In this document: piece by piece, positions 11,042 through 20,958 of the stretch
Numbering within the stretch: position 1 is the first letter of the stretch
Layout: every line of letters starts with the position of its first letter
Position numbers and translations under genes: made by a program
Origin: Spirosoma telluris
GTDB taxonomy: Bacteria > Bacteroidota > Bacteroidia > Cytophagales > Spirosomataceae
Reading direction: 5' to 3'
Length of the DNA: 64,000 nt
NCBI GenBank assembly: GCA_003259005.1
Contig: QLII01000001.1
Location: forward strand, 7,741,001 to 7,805,000
Notes under the pieces: generated by a model
Told to the model about the DNA's origin: nothing
Seen by the model: the letters and a program-made list of their open reading frames with translations, nothing else
Databases searched by the model: none

Positions 11042-12377
11042 TTAATCCCGCCATCCTTCCGGTTTATGAGGTGTGCGGCTGTCGCTGGATACACAAATGG
11101 CCGTTGGTGGACGTGGTGGGCCGCCGTAAATAAGTACAAACGGCGGGGAAAGGTCGGTTCTGGGTTTGGTTGGCGCAGGTTAAGGGCATAGTATAGCTCA
11201 GCACCTGGTGCACCTGAAGTTCCTCCTGGATCGGTGGCTCCGAACGGTACGCCCGTAGCGTCTTTACGATCTAACCAATAGCGAAAGCTGGAAACCGCCG
11301 ATGCAGTGAAATAGCCCGCGACGGATTGGGATGTTGACCCGATTTGCTTTACGTTTCCAACTGGGGCGGCCGGGGGGTGTCGGCCAGTCCGCCCGTCTTT
11401 TGGGTTTGGTCCTGAACCAGCTTAAAATACCGATAAGCATCGACCGTCAGGGAGTTCTGGCGTAGTTCGACCAGACAGGGTTCGTGGGTATAGTAGGGAA
11501 TCTGGGCTACCTGACGAGCCAGGATTACTCCACCGTTGCTATATTGATCGTCGAAGACATTTATCTCATAATTATGAATAATCTCCCAGCACTGAGTTCG
11601 ACAGACATAATCGTAGATGTAGAGAGGCTTTGTGACAACTACCGGTTGGCCAGGCTCATAGGCTAGCATGGGCACAGGTATAAAACAGTCTTCATACAGC
11701 GAATCACCTGAAACGTAGTACTGACCGTATGGACCATTTTTATATACATGCGGGAGTATATTATTGACCGCATAAGCACCCTGATGGCAACTTCGGCACC
11801 AATCCTGCTTCTCATATAGGTTCCAATCCCATCGGTAATAATTGTGCTGGTCAGCCGGGTCCTGGAAGTCGATAAAAAAGTCGTGGCCCGCTCGATAATA
11901 ACCACCCAGGGCCGTGGCCTGGGACAGACTGTTGAGGTTGAACGTAGCACTCGTCTTATTGATAGGGGGAGCAGCTTGTATGACCTGTTGTGAAGACGCA
12001 TAGCGGGAGCCATCGGAAAGCATAAACCGCAGTTGATAGGCATGACCAATCTGGCCTTTAAAATCAGCCGGTAATTGATACGACCCGTCCACCGTCTCGT
12101 GACAAGGCACAACCTGTGCCGAATCCACCACCACTTCGACCGTAGCTTTGGTAATAGGGATGGTTCCAAACCGGCCTGTGAGCCGGTCGGCCTGGGAACG
12201 ATTGAGCCGAATGATCTGGGGTTCGGCCAGGTTAGTGATCGTGCCATCCACCACCAGAATATCATTGGTACCTCGTAAGAGTATATCTTCGGGGTCAACG
12301 CAAGCCAGGGGTACAACGACCAGCAGCCAGCTTTGCAGCCGAAAAAATAGGCGAAACGGTGAACAGAAGCTACTCAT
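11042..12377 (-). CDS. DUF4249 lipoprotein, array copy 5 (two frameshifts)
   Basis: The start MSSFCSPFRLFFRLQ leads into a lipoprotein signal ending VVVPLAC and then VDPEDILLRGTNDILVVDG. The family cysteines are present (WCRSC, YEDC, CRTQCW). Two one-base losses fall in C runs (plus-strand G runs 11372-11377 and 11145-11148). Correcting the first continues ADTPPAAPVGNVKQIG; correcting the second gives PTFPPPFVLIYGG and the proper tail RTPHKPEGWRD with TAA, total 445 residues. Without the second correction the frame appears to run on into copy 6, which is an artefact. Product and role as for the other copies: unknown surface lipoprotein linked to the TonB receptor at the head of the operon. 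Confidence 0.88.
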
Positions 12378-12397
12378 AATGAGGTCTTTTAGTTGAA

Positions 12398-13739
12398 TTA
12401 GTCTCGCCAGCCTTCCGGCTTGACAGGCGTTTTCGTTTCGCTGGGAACGCAGATAGCCGTAGGCACTCGGGCGGAGCATTAAACAGGACAAGTTGGGGCG
12501 ATCCCGGAAACGTAGGCTCAGGTTGGGGCTGACGCAGATTAAGGCCATAAAATAACTCGGCGCCGGGCAGATTAGAGTAACCCGCCGGGTCAGAGCCTCC
12601 TAATGACAGGCCATAGGCATCTTTCCGGTCGAGCCAATACCGTAGCGTGCTTACGGCCGACGCGGTGAAATAGCCGACGACCGCTTCCCGATCATTCGCT
12701 ACGTTATGGACATTACCAGCCAGCGCGGAAGGGGGCGAATCGGCCAGGCCACCCGTATTCTGCGTCTGTTGCTGAAAGAGCTTAAAATACCGATAGGCAT
12801 CGGCTGTCAGTGAATTTTGCCGAATTTCGACTAAGCCCGGATTATGATCATAAAAGGGAATCTGGGCTGCTTTTTGGTTCACAAGCAAGCCACCATTCGT
12901 ATACTGGTCATCGAAGAGTATAAGATCATGATTATAGATAATCTCCCAGCACTGGGTTCGGCAGTTATAATCATACGTATAAGCAGGCACCGGGTTTCTT
13001 TTCGATGGAACGGGCGGTGGCAACTCATAATAGCAGTCTTCCAGTAATTGGGTATTGCCTGATATATAGACATAATAGTTGTTAGGCTCAGGCTGATCCG
13101 TATAATACAAAACGGTCCTGATATCCCCATAGATGGCGTACACCCCCGATAGCAACTTCGGCACCACTCCTGCTTTTCGTAGAGTTTCCAGTCCCAGCGG
13201 TAGTAATTTCGGGTTTCGGCAGGATCATTGAAATCAACAAATAGGTCATGGGCCGCCGTATAAAACCCATTTAAGGGCGGAAAAATACTTTTGGGGTTAA
13301 AGTGCGAACTTACCTTGTCGATGGGCGGCACGGTCTGGATTAGTTGTTGGTTCGATACGTACTGGGTGCCGTCCGTGAGCGTAAACCGTAGTTGATAGGC
13401 ATGACCAATCTGCCCTTTGAAATCACTGGGGAGTTGATAGCTGCCATCCACCGTCTCATGGCAGGGGATGACCAGCGCCGAATCCATCACTACTTCGACA
13501 GTAGCTTTGGTGATAGGTCGGCTGCCAAATCGGCCCGTGAGGGGGTCGGATTTGGAGCGGTTGAGTCGAATGATCTGCTCTTCGGCCAGGTTCGTAACTG
13601 TTCCATCTACCACGATAATATCCACCGAACCCCGCAGCATCAGGTCTTCGGGGTCGACGCAAGCAGCCAGTGCGCTAACGAGCAATAGCCAGACCAGTAG
13701 CAGTGGAGACAGACGGAACGGTGAAAAGAAGCTAGTCAT
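12398..13739 (-). CDS. DUF4249 lipoprotein, array copy 4 (two frameshifts)
   Basis: MTSFFSPFRLSPLLLV leads to the lipidated Cys at residue 27 (VSALAAC) and VDPEDLMLRGSVDIIVVDG. The closest relative in the array is copy 7: both have CYxGVYAIYGDI, an NYY[VI]YISGNT segment and a CYYEL motif. One base is missing in CCCCC at 13143-13147 (GGGGG on the coding strand, within CYRGVYAI) and one in the GGG at 12469-12471 (coding CCC, within APPRVPTAIC). Corrected length is 447 residues, ending TPVKPEGWRD. Mature region shows WCRSC, LEDC and CRTQCW. Confidence 0.88.
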
Positions 13740-13759
13740 AATGAGGTCTTTTAGCTGAA

Positions 13760-15040
13760 TTAGTCTCGCCAGCCTACGGGTTTAACGGGAGTATGTCCAT
13801 CATTCGATTGACAGGTGGCCGTATAAGGGGGAGGTGCAGTTTTCGTATTATAGATGTTGATAGGTGGGCTATCTTTAGGTGGTGTAGGTTCCCGAATAGG
13901 TTCACGTCCCTTAAGGGCTATAAATAACCCCGGTGGTATGCCCTGCGTATCTTTTCGATCCAGCCAGTAACGAACTGTTGCTACAGCAGAAGCTGTAAAG
14001 AAACCGACGATTATCTCGCGGTTATTCGTCATGCTCCGTACATTACCTATTGAGGCTGTTGGTGGCGTGTCGGCTAAACCACCGGTACGCTGAGTCTGAT
14101 CAGCTACTTGCTTATAAAATTGATAAGCAGATGGAGTAAGCGCAGCCTGCCGAATCTCGACCAAACAGGCATTATGTTGATAGAAAGGAATTTGGGCTAC
14201 CTTTTGTGCTGCAATAGCTCCCCCATTGATGTAACTATCTGCAAAGACGTTCAACGAATAACTATTGAAGATAGCCCAACACTGGGTTCGGCAGGGATAG
14301 TCATATACCCAATAAGGAAATACAGGCTGGTTAATAAAATATGGGCGGTAAAAACAGTCTTCGAATAGTGAATCACCTGTCTCAAAATACTGCAATCCGT
14401 TGCCAGAAATTAAATTCAATACGTTATTGATTGAGTATTGTCCATTTTCGCACGTACGGCACCACTCCTCGTTTTCCCAGAGCTTCCAGTCCCAGCGGTA
14501 ATAATTACGTTCACTGGCTGGATCTTGCGTATCTAAATAGATATCGTGCCCTGCTCTGAGATTACCAATAAGCGCTTCTTCTGGAGATAGACCAGTCGGA
14601 TTAAATTGGGCATAGACCCGATTAATTGATGGAACGGTCACCATTACCTGCTGGGTGGAGGTGTACTGTGTACCCTCGCTAAGGGTAAAGCGGAGTTGAT
14701 AGGCATGCCCAATCTGCCCTTTAAAATCGCTGGGTAACTGGTAGCTACCTATTTGTGTCTCGTGAGCGGCAATTACTTGAGATGAATCAACAATAACCTC
14801 CACGGTTGCTTTTGAAAGAGGTAGATTACCAGGACGTCCTGTAAGTGGATCTGCTTTCGACCGATTAAGCCGAATTACTTGAGGTTCAGCTAAGTTGGTG
14901 ATCGTACCATCCACCACAATCACATCCACCGTTCCCCGCAGCATCAGATCCTCTGGATCGACGCAGGAAGCCAGCACACTAACGAACAGTAGCCAGATCA
15001 TCAACGGAAAACGACGGAACGGTGAAAAGAAGACATTCAT
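13760..15040 (-). CDS. DUF4249 lipoprotein, array copy 3
   Basis: An uninterrupted copy of 426 residues starting MNVFFSPFRRFPLMIW, lipidated Cys at residue 26 (SVLASC). It keeps VDPEDLMLRG, WCRTC, FEDC and CRTQCW, and ends TPVKPVGWRD. It differs from the others in the second strand region (HETQIGSYQLPSDFKG, against HETVDGSYQLPSDFKG). The frame appears fused to copy 2, but that is due to a lost base at the end of copy 2; the proper ATG lies 22 bases past the stop of copy 2. Confidence 0.9.
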   Translation of the reverse strand: MNVFFSPFRRFPLMIWLLFVSVLASCVDPEDLMLRGTVDVIVVDGTITNLAEPQVIRLNRSKADPLTGRPGNLPLSKATVEVIVDSSQVIAAHETQIGSYQLPSDFKGQIGHAYQLRFTLSEGTQYTSTQQVMVTVPSINRVYAQFNPTGLSPEEALIGNLRAGHDIYLDTQDPASERNYYRWDWKLWENEEWCRTCENGQYSINNVLNLISGNGLQYFETGDSLFEDCFYRPYFINQPVFPYWVYDYPCRTQCWAIFNSYSLNVFADSYINGGAIAAQKVAQIPFYQHNACLVEIRQAALTPSAYQFYKQVADQTQRTGGLADTPPTASIGNVRSMTNNREIIVGFFTASAVATVRYWLDRKDTQGIPPGLFIALKGREPIREPTPPKDSPPINIYNTKTAPPPYTATCQSNDGHTPVKPVGWRD

Positions 15041-15062
15041 AACGAGCATGTTGCGTATTGAT

Positions 15063-16240
15063 TTAATCCTGCCAGCCTTCGGGCTTAAAGGGGTTCGACT
15101 CTCACTGGATACGCACACCGCCAATGGTGGACGATAACGGCCATAATAACTTGGTTCGTTAACCGGATCGCGGCCCATAAGCCCTTGAAATAGACCCGGC
15201 GTAAATCCGGTTGCATCGTTTCGGGTTAACCAGTACCGCATCGACGAAACCCCCGACGCGCTGAAGTAGCCAACTACAGGTTCATTCTTCTTTGCCAGGT
15301 TATAGATATTACCTACCAGCAGAGCGGGCTGAGCCCCGGCTACACCACCCGAGTTCTGCGTCTGATCATTCAGCCGTTTGAAATACGAGTAAGCCAGTTT
15401 TGTCAATGAGGTCTGGCGAATCTCGACTAAGCAATGTTCTTTCGAATAGAGGGGAACCTGAGCAACCCGCAGGGCTTTAACGGTATTCCCATTCGTATAC
15501 TGGTCATCGAAAATTGTTAAGTCATTACTGTAAAGAATCTCCCAGCATTGGGTTCGGCAATTGTAGTCAAAGGCAGGATACGTGAACTGCTCATTTACGC
15601 AATCTTCGATCAGAGCACCCTGCTCATTTGTGATTTGATAGCGTCCTCCCCGGCAATTTCGGCACCACTCCTGATGTTCCCAGTCTTTCCATTCCCACCG
15701 ATAGTAATTGGTCTGATCGGCGGGATCAGTGAAGTCTACGTAAAAGTCATGTGCCGCCGTATATACATTATTTAATCGTTGGGTTGAACTCAGGCTGTTT
15801 GAATTAAACTGGGCACGAACGAGCGTAATTGGGGCCACGGGCTGTAAAACCTCCGGGGTTGATTCATACTTCGTATCATCACTCAACGTGAAGCGAAGTT
15901 GATAGGCATGACCTACCTGACCTCTAAAATCGCTGGGCAGTTGATAGGTTCCATCCACGGTTTCCGGGCACGAAATAATGGCAGATGAGTCAACCACTAC
16001 GACTACAGTTGCTTTGGTAATGGGTACAGAACCAAATCGACCCGTGAGCCGATCAGCTTGTGAGCGACTAAGCCGAATAACCTGTTGCTCAGCAACATCC
16101 GTAAGGATAGCATCCACAATGATGACATTGAGTGAACTGTTTATTGTTGATTCAATTGGATCAACGCAGGAAATCACTACGGACAGAAAACATCCCATCA
16201 GCCAGAGAAACAGACGTAGTACCGAAAAGGACGTTTTCAT
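15063..16240 (-). CDS. DUF4249 lipoprotein, array copy 2, divergent (one frameshift)
   Basis: The most divergent and shortest copy (392 residues after correction). The signal sequence is MKTSFSVLRLFLWLMG, almost the same as in copy 6, but the mature start is CVDPIESTINSSLNVIIVDA rather than CVDPEDLMLRG. The cysteine pattern is kept (WCRNC, IEDC, CRTQCW) with a shortened insert between the first two groups. One base is missing near 15087-15089 at the 3' end; restoring it turns RTPLSPKAG into RTPFKPEGWQD and a stop, separating this gene from copy 3. It starts 19 bases after copy 1 ends. Confidence 0.88.
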
Positions 16241-16259
16241 AACGTAGTCAGTTGGTGTG

Positions 16260-17561
16260 TTAATCCTGCCAGCCTTCCGGCTTGAAGGGCGTTCGTTGGT
16301 CAAGGGGTGCACATAGGGCCGTCGGCGGGCGAGGTGTATTGTCGATAAAAAAGTTTACTACCAGAGGGGCGTTCCGGGGAGGATTAGGGTCGGGAGTAGG
16401 TTCGGGGCTGGGGTAGCGTCCGTACAAGGCGTAGAAGAGTTCACTCCCTATCTGACTCGAATATCCGTTGATGGGATCGTAGCCCAAAGGCAGGCCCTGA
16501 TAATCCTGACGGTCAATATAGATAGGCTTTCTATACACACCCGAGGCCGTAAAATAACCCACCACCACTTGTTTAGGGTTAGCCACATTGTGCACATTTC
16601 CAACCGGGGCCGTGGGGGTGTGTCAGCTAGACCGCCTGTGTTCTGGGTTTGGTCCTGAAACAGCTTGAAATAGCGGTAGGCATCAGGGGTTAACGAAGAC
16701 TGGCGCACATGTACCAAGCAGGGGCCATGTTGATAGAAGGGGATGGCGGCTACTTTAAAGTTGGGGATAAAGCCCCCATTGGTGTATTGGTCGTCAAACA
16801 ACGCCACATTGTAACTATGCAGCATCTCCCAGCATTGGGTGCGGCAGACGTAATCAAAGTTGCGGTTGTAAACGAAATCGGTCGTATAGACGGTGTGCGG
16901 AAAATAACAGTCTTCGTACAAGTCCGGCCCGGAAATATATCTGTCATGACTCACTTCGATTGGGTTAAAGATCGAATAAAAGCCTTGGTAGCAACTGCGG
17001 CACCAGTGCTGAGGTTCGTAGTCAATCCAATCCCAACGGTAGTAGTTGCGCTGGTCGGCGGGGTCCTCCAACTCGATAAATACATCATGGCCCGAGGTAT
17101 AGTAGGCCCGCACCGGGGGGACAGACTTTTGAGGTTGAACTGAGCGTGGATCTTATTAATGGGGACTGCGGGGGCATCACTTGCTGGGTCGATTCATAGT
17201 GAGTGCCGTCTCTGAGGGTGAATCGCAATTGGTAGGCATGCCCTACCTGGCCTTTGAAGTCTGCTGGTAGTTGATAAAGGCCATCGGTGGTTTCATGGGC
17301 TGTGGTCACCACCGAGGAATCTATGACCACTTCGACCTGGGCTTTGGTGATGGGCAGGGTGCCGAACCGGCCCGTCAGCCGGTCGGCTGTCGAGCGATTA
17401 ATAGTAATAAGTTGAGTTTCGGCAAGATTGGTAATCGTGCCATCGATTACCAGAATATCATTGGTGCCCCGCAAAAGGATGTCTTCGGGGTCAACGCAGG
17501 CAGACGTACTGACTAATGGCAGCCAGAGGAGTAAACGGATTGATGAGGAGAGAGTACTCAT
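16260..17561 (-). CDS. DUF4249 lipoprotein, array copy 1 (three frameshifts)
   Basis: The first complete array member after the receptor. MSTLSSSIRLLLWL is followed by a lipobox ending STSAC (Cys 22) and VDPEDILLRGTNDILVIDG. Three G runs on the plus strand have each lost a base: 17170-17174, 17115-17120 and 16614-16618. Correcting them gives an unbroken path of QQVMPPAVPINKIHAQFNL, then SLSPPVRAYYTSGHDVF, then ADTPPTAPVGNVHNVAN, total 434 residues, ending TPFKPEGWQD. WCRSC, YEDC and CRTQCW are all present. The concentration of breaks reflects the GC-rich runs in this copy. Confidence 0.87.
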
Positions 17562-17583
17562 AACTAGGTAGTTGAGTATTTAT

Positions 17584-17695
17584 TTAATCCTGCCAGCCTT
17601 CCGGCTTGTTGGGCGTTCGGGTTTGGCTGGGAATACAAGGGGCTGTTATGAATCGCTTTGGCCCGCCCGGTGTAAACGGTTGACCATGTTTATTG
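17584..17695 (-). pseudogene. C-terminal remnant of an eighth DUF4249 gene
   Basis: Between the small lipoprotein gene and array copy 1 the minus strand reads PGGPKRFITAPCIPSQTRTP followed by NKPEGWQD and a stop. This is the conserved DUF4249 tail (compare TPFKPEGWQD in copy 1), preceded by the usual PP-x-A-x-C block. There is no start, signal or sandwich domain in front of it; its upstream end runs into the 3' end of the small lipoprotein gene. It is what would remain after deletion of most of an extra copy. Confidence 0.75.
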
Positions 17696-18166
17696 GCGGA
17701 CTAATCGTAAGGCCCTTTGAAAAATAAAGTCCTTAACCGGGCAAATGGTGTCCTGTCCTACCAACGTCAACGTGTCTCCTTTGACAAGCCCGTTCAGGTA
17801 AAGCACATACCTATATTGTGTTTGATCACATACCGAACCATCAGGCCTATGCATACTAATCTGATGATCGATTAATCTACCGGTAAACTGGGTAGGGTCG
17901 GGCGATACAAGTGGCGGTCCTAGTATGTTATGAACTGTAAAGAATATCGAAGCCACTAACGACTGGTTACTGACCTGGAAAGTAGCTGTAGCCGATACGG
18001 GAGTCTGATCTGTAGGGACGCTACTTATCTGTTTGGACTTATACGTTCCCACCCAGGTTCCCTCTAACTCGTTGGTAGGGGGTTGAAGTGGAGTAAGTTT
18101 AGTACAGCCGATGGGCAGGAAAAACACGGCCAAACAGCCAAGTATCAGCGTGAAGGTTGAGCGCAT
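17690..18166 (-). CDS. Small lipoprotein of unknown function in the DUF4249 operon
   Basis: A 158-residue protein with a lipoprotein signal (LAVFFLPIGC, lipidated Cys at residue 21). I do not recognise the family. The mature part opens with a proline-rich linker, then ELEGTWVGTYKSKQ, a start that recalls small lipocalin-like or META-type beta-barrels, and has two further cysteines (SVCDQTQ and DTICPVKD) that could form a disulfide. It lies 21 bases after the receptor gene and before the array, so it should be part of the same transcript and may be an accessory lipoprotein of the receptor. Confidence 0.75.
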   Translation of the reverse strand: MRSTFTLILGCLAVFFLPIGCTKLTPLQPPTNELEGTWVGTYKSKQISSVPTDQTPVSATATFQVSNQSLVASIFFTVHNILGPPLVSPDPTQFTGRLIDHQISMHRPDGSVCDQTQYRYVLYLNGLVKGDTLTLVGQDTICPVKDFIFQRALRLVRQ

Positions 18167-18187
18167 GATTCAAGAAATAACGTTGAT

Positions 18188-20584
18188 TCACTTAAACTCG
18201 AAATTGTAGGTCAAACTCGGGATCGGCGCGCCAAAGATGCTGAGTCGGTAGGGGTTCGTAGCCTGCCCCTCTGTGCGATAGAAGATCGAGTATACATTCT
18301 TCCGGCCATAAAGATTATAGACGGTGAAGGTCCAGTGCCCCTGCCAGCGCCGGTTTTTCATGCTCGGGTTGTAGATGTTCCAGGCAAAATCAAGTCGGTG
18401 ATAATCCGGCAACCGATACTGGTTGCGCTCGTCGTAGTACGGGTAGGTGCGTCCCTGATAGCGAATGAATCCCTCTGGTGCCGTGTAAGGTCGGCCCGAA
18501 CTGTAGGCGAAATTGAACGAAAAACTGTGGTGTTTTCCCTGGTTGATGGTCAGGCTCATGTTCAGGCTGTGCGGGCGGTCGTAGTTGGCCCGATACCAGT
18601 TACCACCGTTGATCTGCTGCTGAAAATCGACACCCTGGTTCACCTGATTCAGGGTGCGGGCAAAGGTGTAGTTAATCCAGCCCGTTAGCTCGCCTTTCTT
18701 CTTGGAAACCATTACTTCCAGTCCATACGCTTTGCTCCTTCCAGGAAGCAGTTGAGTTTCGGGATAGGGTTGCAGCAGGAAATCGGCACCCGGTTTGTAA
18801 TCCAGAATATGCTGCGTACTACGCCAGTACACCTCGGCCGATAATTCAAAAATGTTATTCTTCGAGTTCTGAAAATAACCCGCCGAAAACAACTGGCTCA
18901 CCTGGGGTTGAATATGGGCATCCGAAGTTTTCCATCGCGACGTTGGCAAAGGCGTAGTCGTATTGGTGATCACCTGCAAGTATTGCCGCATCAGGTTATA
19001 CCCCAGCTTAATGGAGGAATTGGGCGTCAGTGCATAGCGTAGTCCCAGCCGGGGTTCAAAACCGCCATATTGCTTCGTCACCTGCCCGGCTCCGTACACG
19101 GTAGAGTCCACAATGGTCGTGGCATCAGGCACTTCGCCATTCGCGTATTGGCGTACTACGGATGGCCCCAGATTTAGGAAATGTGAGTAACGCAGGCCCG
19201 CCGAAACAGCCAGTTTATCCGACAAACTGATTTCATCTTCGGCATGAATACCCAGTTCCAGGGCATTTTCAATGGGGGTTTTCTGATAGTTTACGGCCAG
19301 ACTATTACCGGGGATCAACTCGCCGGGGTTCAACCTGTAATGCGTCCCGCTGATGCCAACTTCGATCTTTTGGTTTTCGAGTTGGTAGTTCAGGTTTGAC
19401 TTGATCTGTCGTTGCAGCAAGGATTGTTTCAGCGTGACTTTATTGTTGGTACTGTCTTCAGTCGACAGAATTCGGGGAATGTATTGGGCCACCAATGCCG
19501 TTGTTTGCACATTCATCTTGTCGTTGATGGCATGAAACCAGCGCACCATACCGTTTGCCGTTTGCTGGGCATACTGGGTATTTACCGCGTTGACATTGGC
19601 CAGGCTTCCCAGGAGATTCGTTTGGAACAAATCCTGGCTATAATAGCCCATGGCCGTCACGGTATTTTTATCATTTACCCGCCAGAATAGCTTGGCCGTC
19701 CCATCGCCGAATTTAGCCCGGATATTATCAAAGCGGGGCGAAACAACCCGCAGGAGAAAATCGTTAAACGCCCCTCTGCCCGACACCAGCAACGCCAGTT
19801 TTCCCTTCACAATGGGCGTTTCGACCGTGAGCCGATTGGCCACCAAACTCACCCCACCCGTTAGATGAAACTGATTCAGGTCGGGATTACGCAGGCTAAT
19901 GTCCAGCACCGACGCTGCCCGACCGCCATAGCGAGCCGGTACGTTCCCCTTATATAAATCCAGACCTCCCACGGCATCGGGTGGAAAGACCGAAAAGAGC
20001 CCGAACATGTGAGTCGGGTTAAAAATCGGGGTATCATCGAGCAGGATTAGGTTTTGGTCGGTGGTGCCGCCCCGGATATTGACCCCATTGGCCGCTTCGC
20101 CCACGCTGGTTACACCGGGCAGCATTTGTAGACTCCGCAGGATATCTACTTCTCCCAGAGCCGCTGGCATCTTTTTGAGGGTAGCAATATTGATCTGGCT
20201 AACGCCCAGCAGCGGCTGACGTACGTTTCGGTCATAGCCCTTGCTGGTGACTACAACCTCCTCCAACTGGCTGGATACGGAAGGAAGTCGAATGTTGAGG
20301 ACCGTATTCTCACGCAGGTTGATGGTGGTCCGAAAAGGTACAAAGCCCAGACTTCTTACCACCAGAACGTGCTGTCCTAGGCGAGTCTTAATGGAAAAAC
20401 GTCCTTCCGCATCTGTGTAGGTACCGGTGGTAGACTTTTCGTAATCAAGTACTACGGCTGCCCGCACAATGGGCTGATGACTGGCGGAGTCACGCACAGT
20501 ACCCGAGAGAGTATAGAGAATTTGGGCATGGGCTACAGATACGCCTACAGCCAACAATACAACTAGAAGTAGTGATCGAATCAT
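18188..20584 (-). CDS. TonB-dependent receptor heading the DUF4249 operon
   Basis: An outer-membrane receptor of 798 residues. The signal peptide ends SVAHAQ; a CarboxypepD-like domain follows (LSGTVRDSASHQPIVRAAVV, about 26-105), then the TonB-box region QLEEVVVTSKG, the plug (LPGVTSVGEAANGVNIRGG, LILLDDTPIFNPTHMFG, PARYGGRAASVLDI) and a 22-strand-type barrel ending PSLTYNFEFK. It is of the type known to be paired with DUF4249 genes, not the SusC type. It is the first gene of a ten-unit array reading leftward with gaps of about 20 bases. The ligand is unknown. Confidence 0.92.
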   Translation of the reverse strand: MIRSLLLVVLLAVGVSVAHAQILYTLSGTVRDSASHQPIVRAAVVLDYEKSTTGTYTDAEGRFSIKTRLGQHVLVVRSLGFVPFRTTINLRENTVLNIRLPSVSSQLEEVVVTSKGYDRNVRQPLLGVSQINIATLKKMPAALGEVDILRSLQMLPGVTSVGEAANGVNIRGGTTDQNLILLDDTPIFNPTHMFGLFSVFPPDAVGGLDLYKGNVPARYGGRAASVLDISLRNPDLNQFHLTGGVSLVANRLTVETPIVKGKLALLVSGRGAFNDFLLRVVSPRFDNIRAKFGDGTAKLFWRVNDKNTVTAMGYYSQDLFQTNLLGSLANVNAVNTQYAQQTANGMVRWFHAINDKMNVQTTALVAQYIPRILSTEDSTNNKVTLKQSLLQRQIKSNLNYQLENQKIEVGISGTHYRLNPGELIPGNSLAVNYQKTPIENALELGIHAEDEISLSDKLAVSAGLRYSHFLNLGPSVVRQYANGEVPDATTIVDSTVYGAGQVTKQYGGFEPRLGLRYALTPNSSIKLGYNLMRQYLQVITNTTTPLPTSRWKTSDAHIQPQVSQLFSAGYFQNSKNNIFELSAEVYWRSTQHILDYKPGADFLLQPYPETQLLPGRSKAYGLEVMVSKKKGELTGWINYTFARTLNQVNQGVDFQQQINGGNWYRANYDRPHSLNMSLTINQGKHHSFSFNFAYSSGRPYTAPEGFIRYQGRTYPYYDERNQYRLPDYHRLDFAWNIYNPSMKNRRWQGHWTFTVYNLYGRKNVYSIFYRTEGQATNPYRLSIFGAPIPSLTYNFEFK

Positions 20585-20958
20585 GAAAAGAAAAGGTAAA
20601 GGTGACGGATAGTTGTCTTTAGCGTAGCCTACTAATTTGTCGGGTTGTCATCTTAGACGCAGTAAAGACGGAAAACGTTGTAAGCTATTTAGTATAAAGT
20701 TCATTTATAACCAATATACTTTTTAATCAACGGATTAGCAGCCAACAGGTAGTAATTATAAAGGTTAGTGAAACTTTTATATACTTATATTAACATACGG
20801 TAGTTTCGACTACACATGGTCTTTTTTAGGCGAATCAGGCAATTAGGATTTATATGTATACGGATGCCAACAACCGTAACTATCTTCACTTTTTCAAATG
20901 CACAATTCCAACGAATCAACCTGATTGAGGGTCAGTTAGGAGAATCAATGTACTTGCG
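20585..20958. other. Divergent intergenic region
   Basis: This AT-rich stretch of 374 bases separates the leftward receptor operon from the rightward barrel gene and must hold both promoters. I find no exact TAnnTTTG box on either strand (TACTTTTT near 20718 is the closest), no ORF and no repeat. Confidence 0.4.

Noticed and set aside
11022..11139. N-terminal extension MYLFTAAHHVHQRP of DUF4249 copy 6
   Set aside because: It is the out-of-frame tail of copy 5; the proper start is the ATG before KTSFSVVHLF, which gives a lipoprotein signal.
13760..16312. An 850-codon open frame that looks like a two-domain DUF4249 fusion
   Set aside because: The join reads RTPLSPKAG where all other copies end RTPxKPEGW and stop. 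One added base restores the stop and leaves two normal genes with a 22-base gap, so the fusion is an artefact of a lost base.
9073..17174. Phase variation of the DUF4249 array by G-run length changes
   Set aside because: The runs are only 3-6 bases, too short for efficient slipped-strand switching, and equal losses affect housekeeping genes outside the array.
8378..17561. CRISPR or VNTR explanation for the repeated blocks at about 1.3 kb spacing
   Set aside because: The periodicity is that of seven whole paralogous genes with diverged sequence, not of short tandem repeats.
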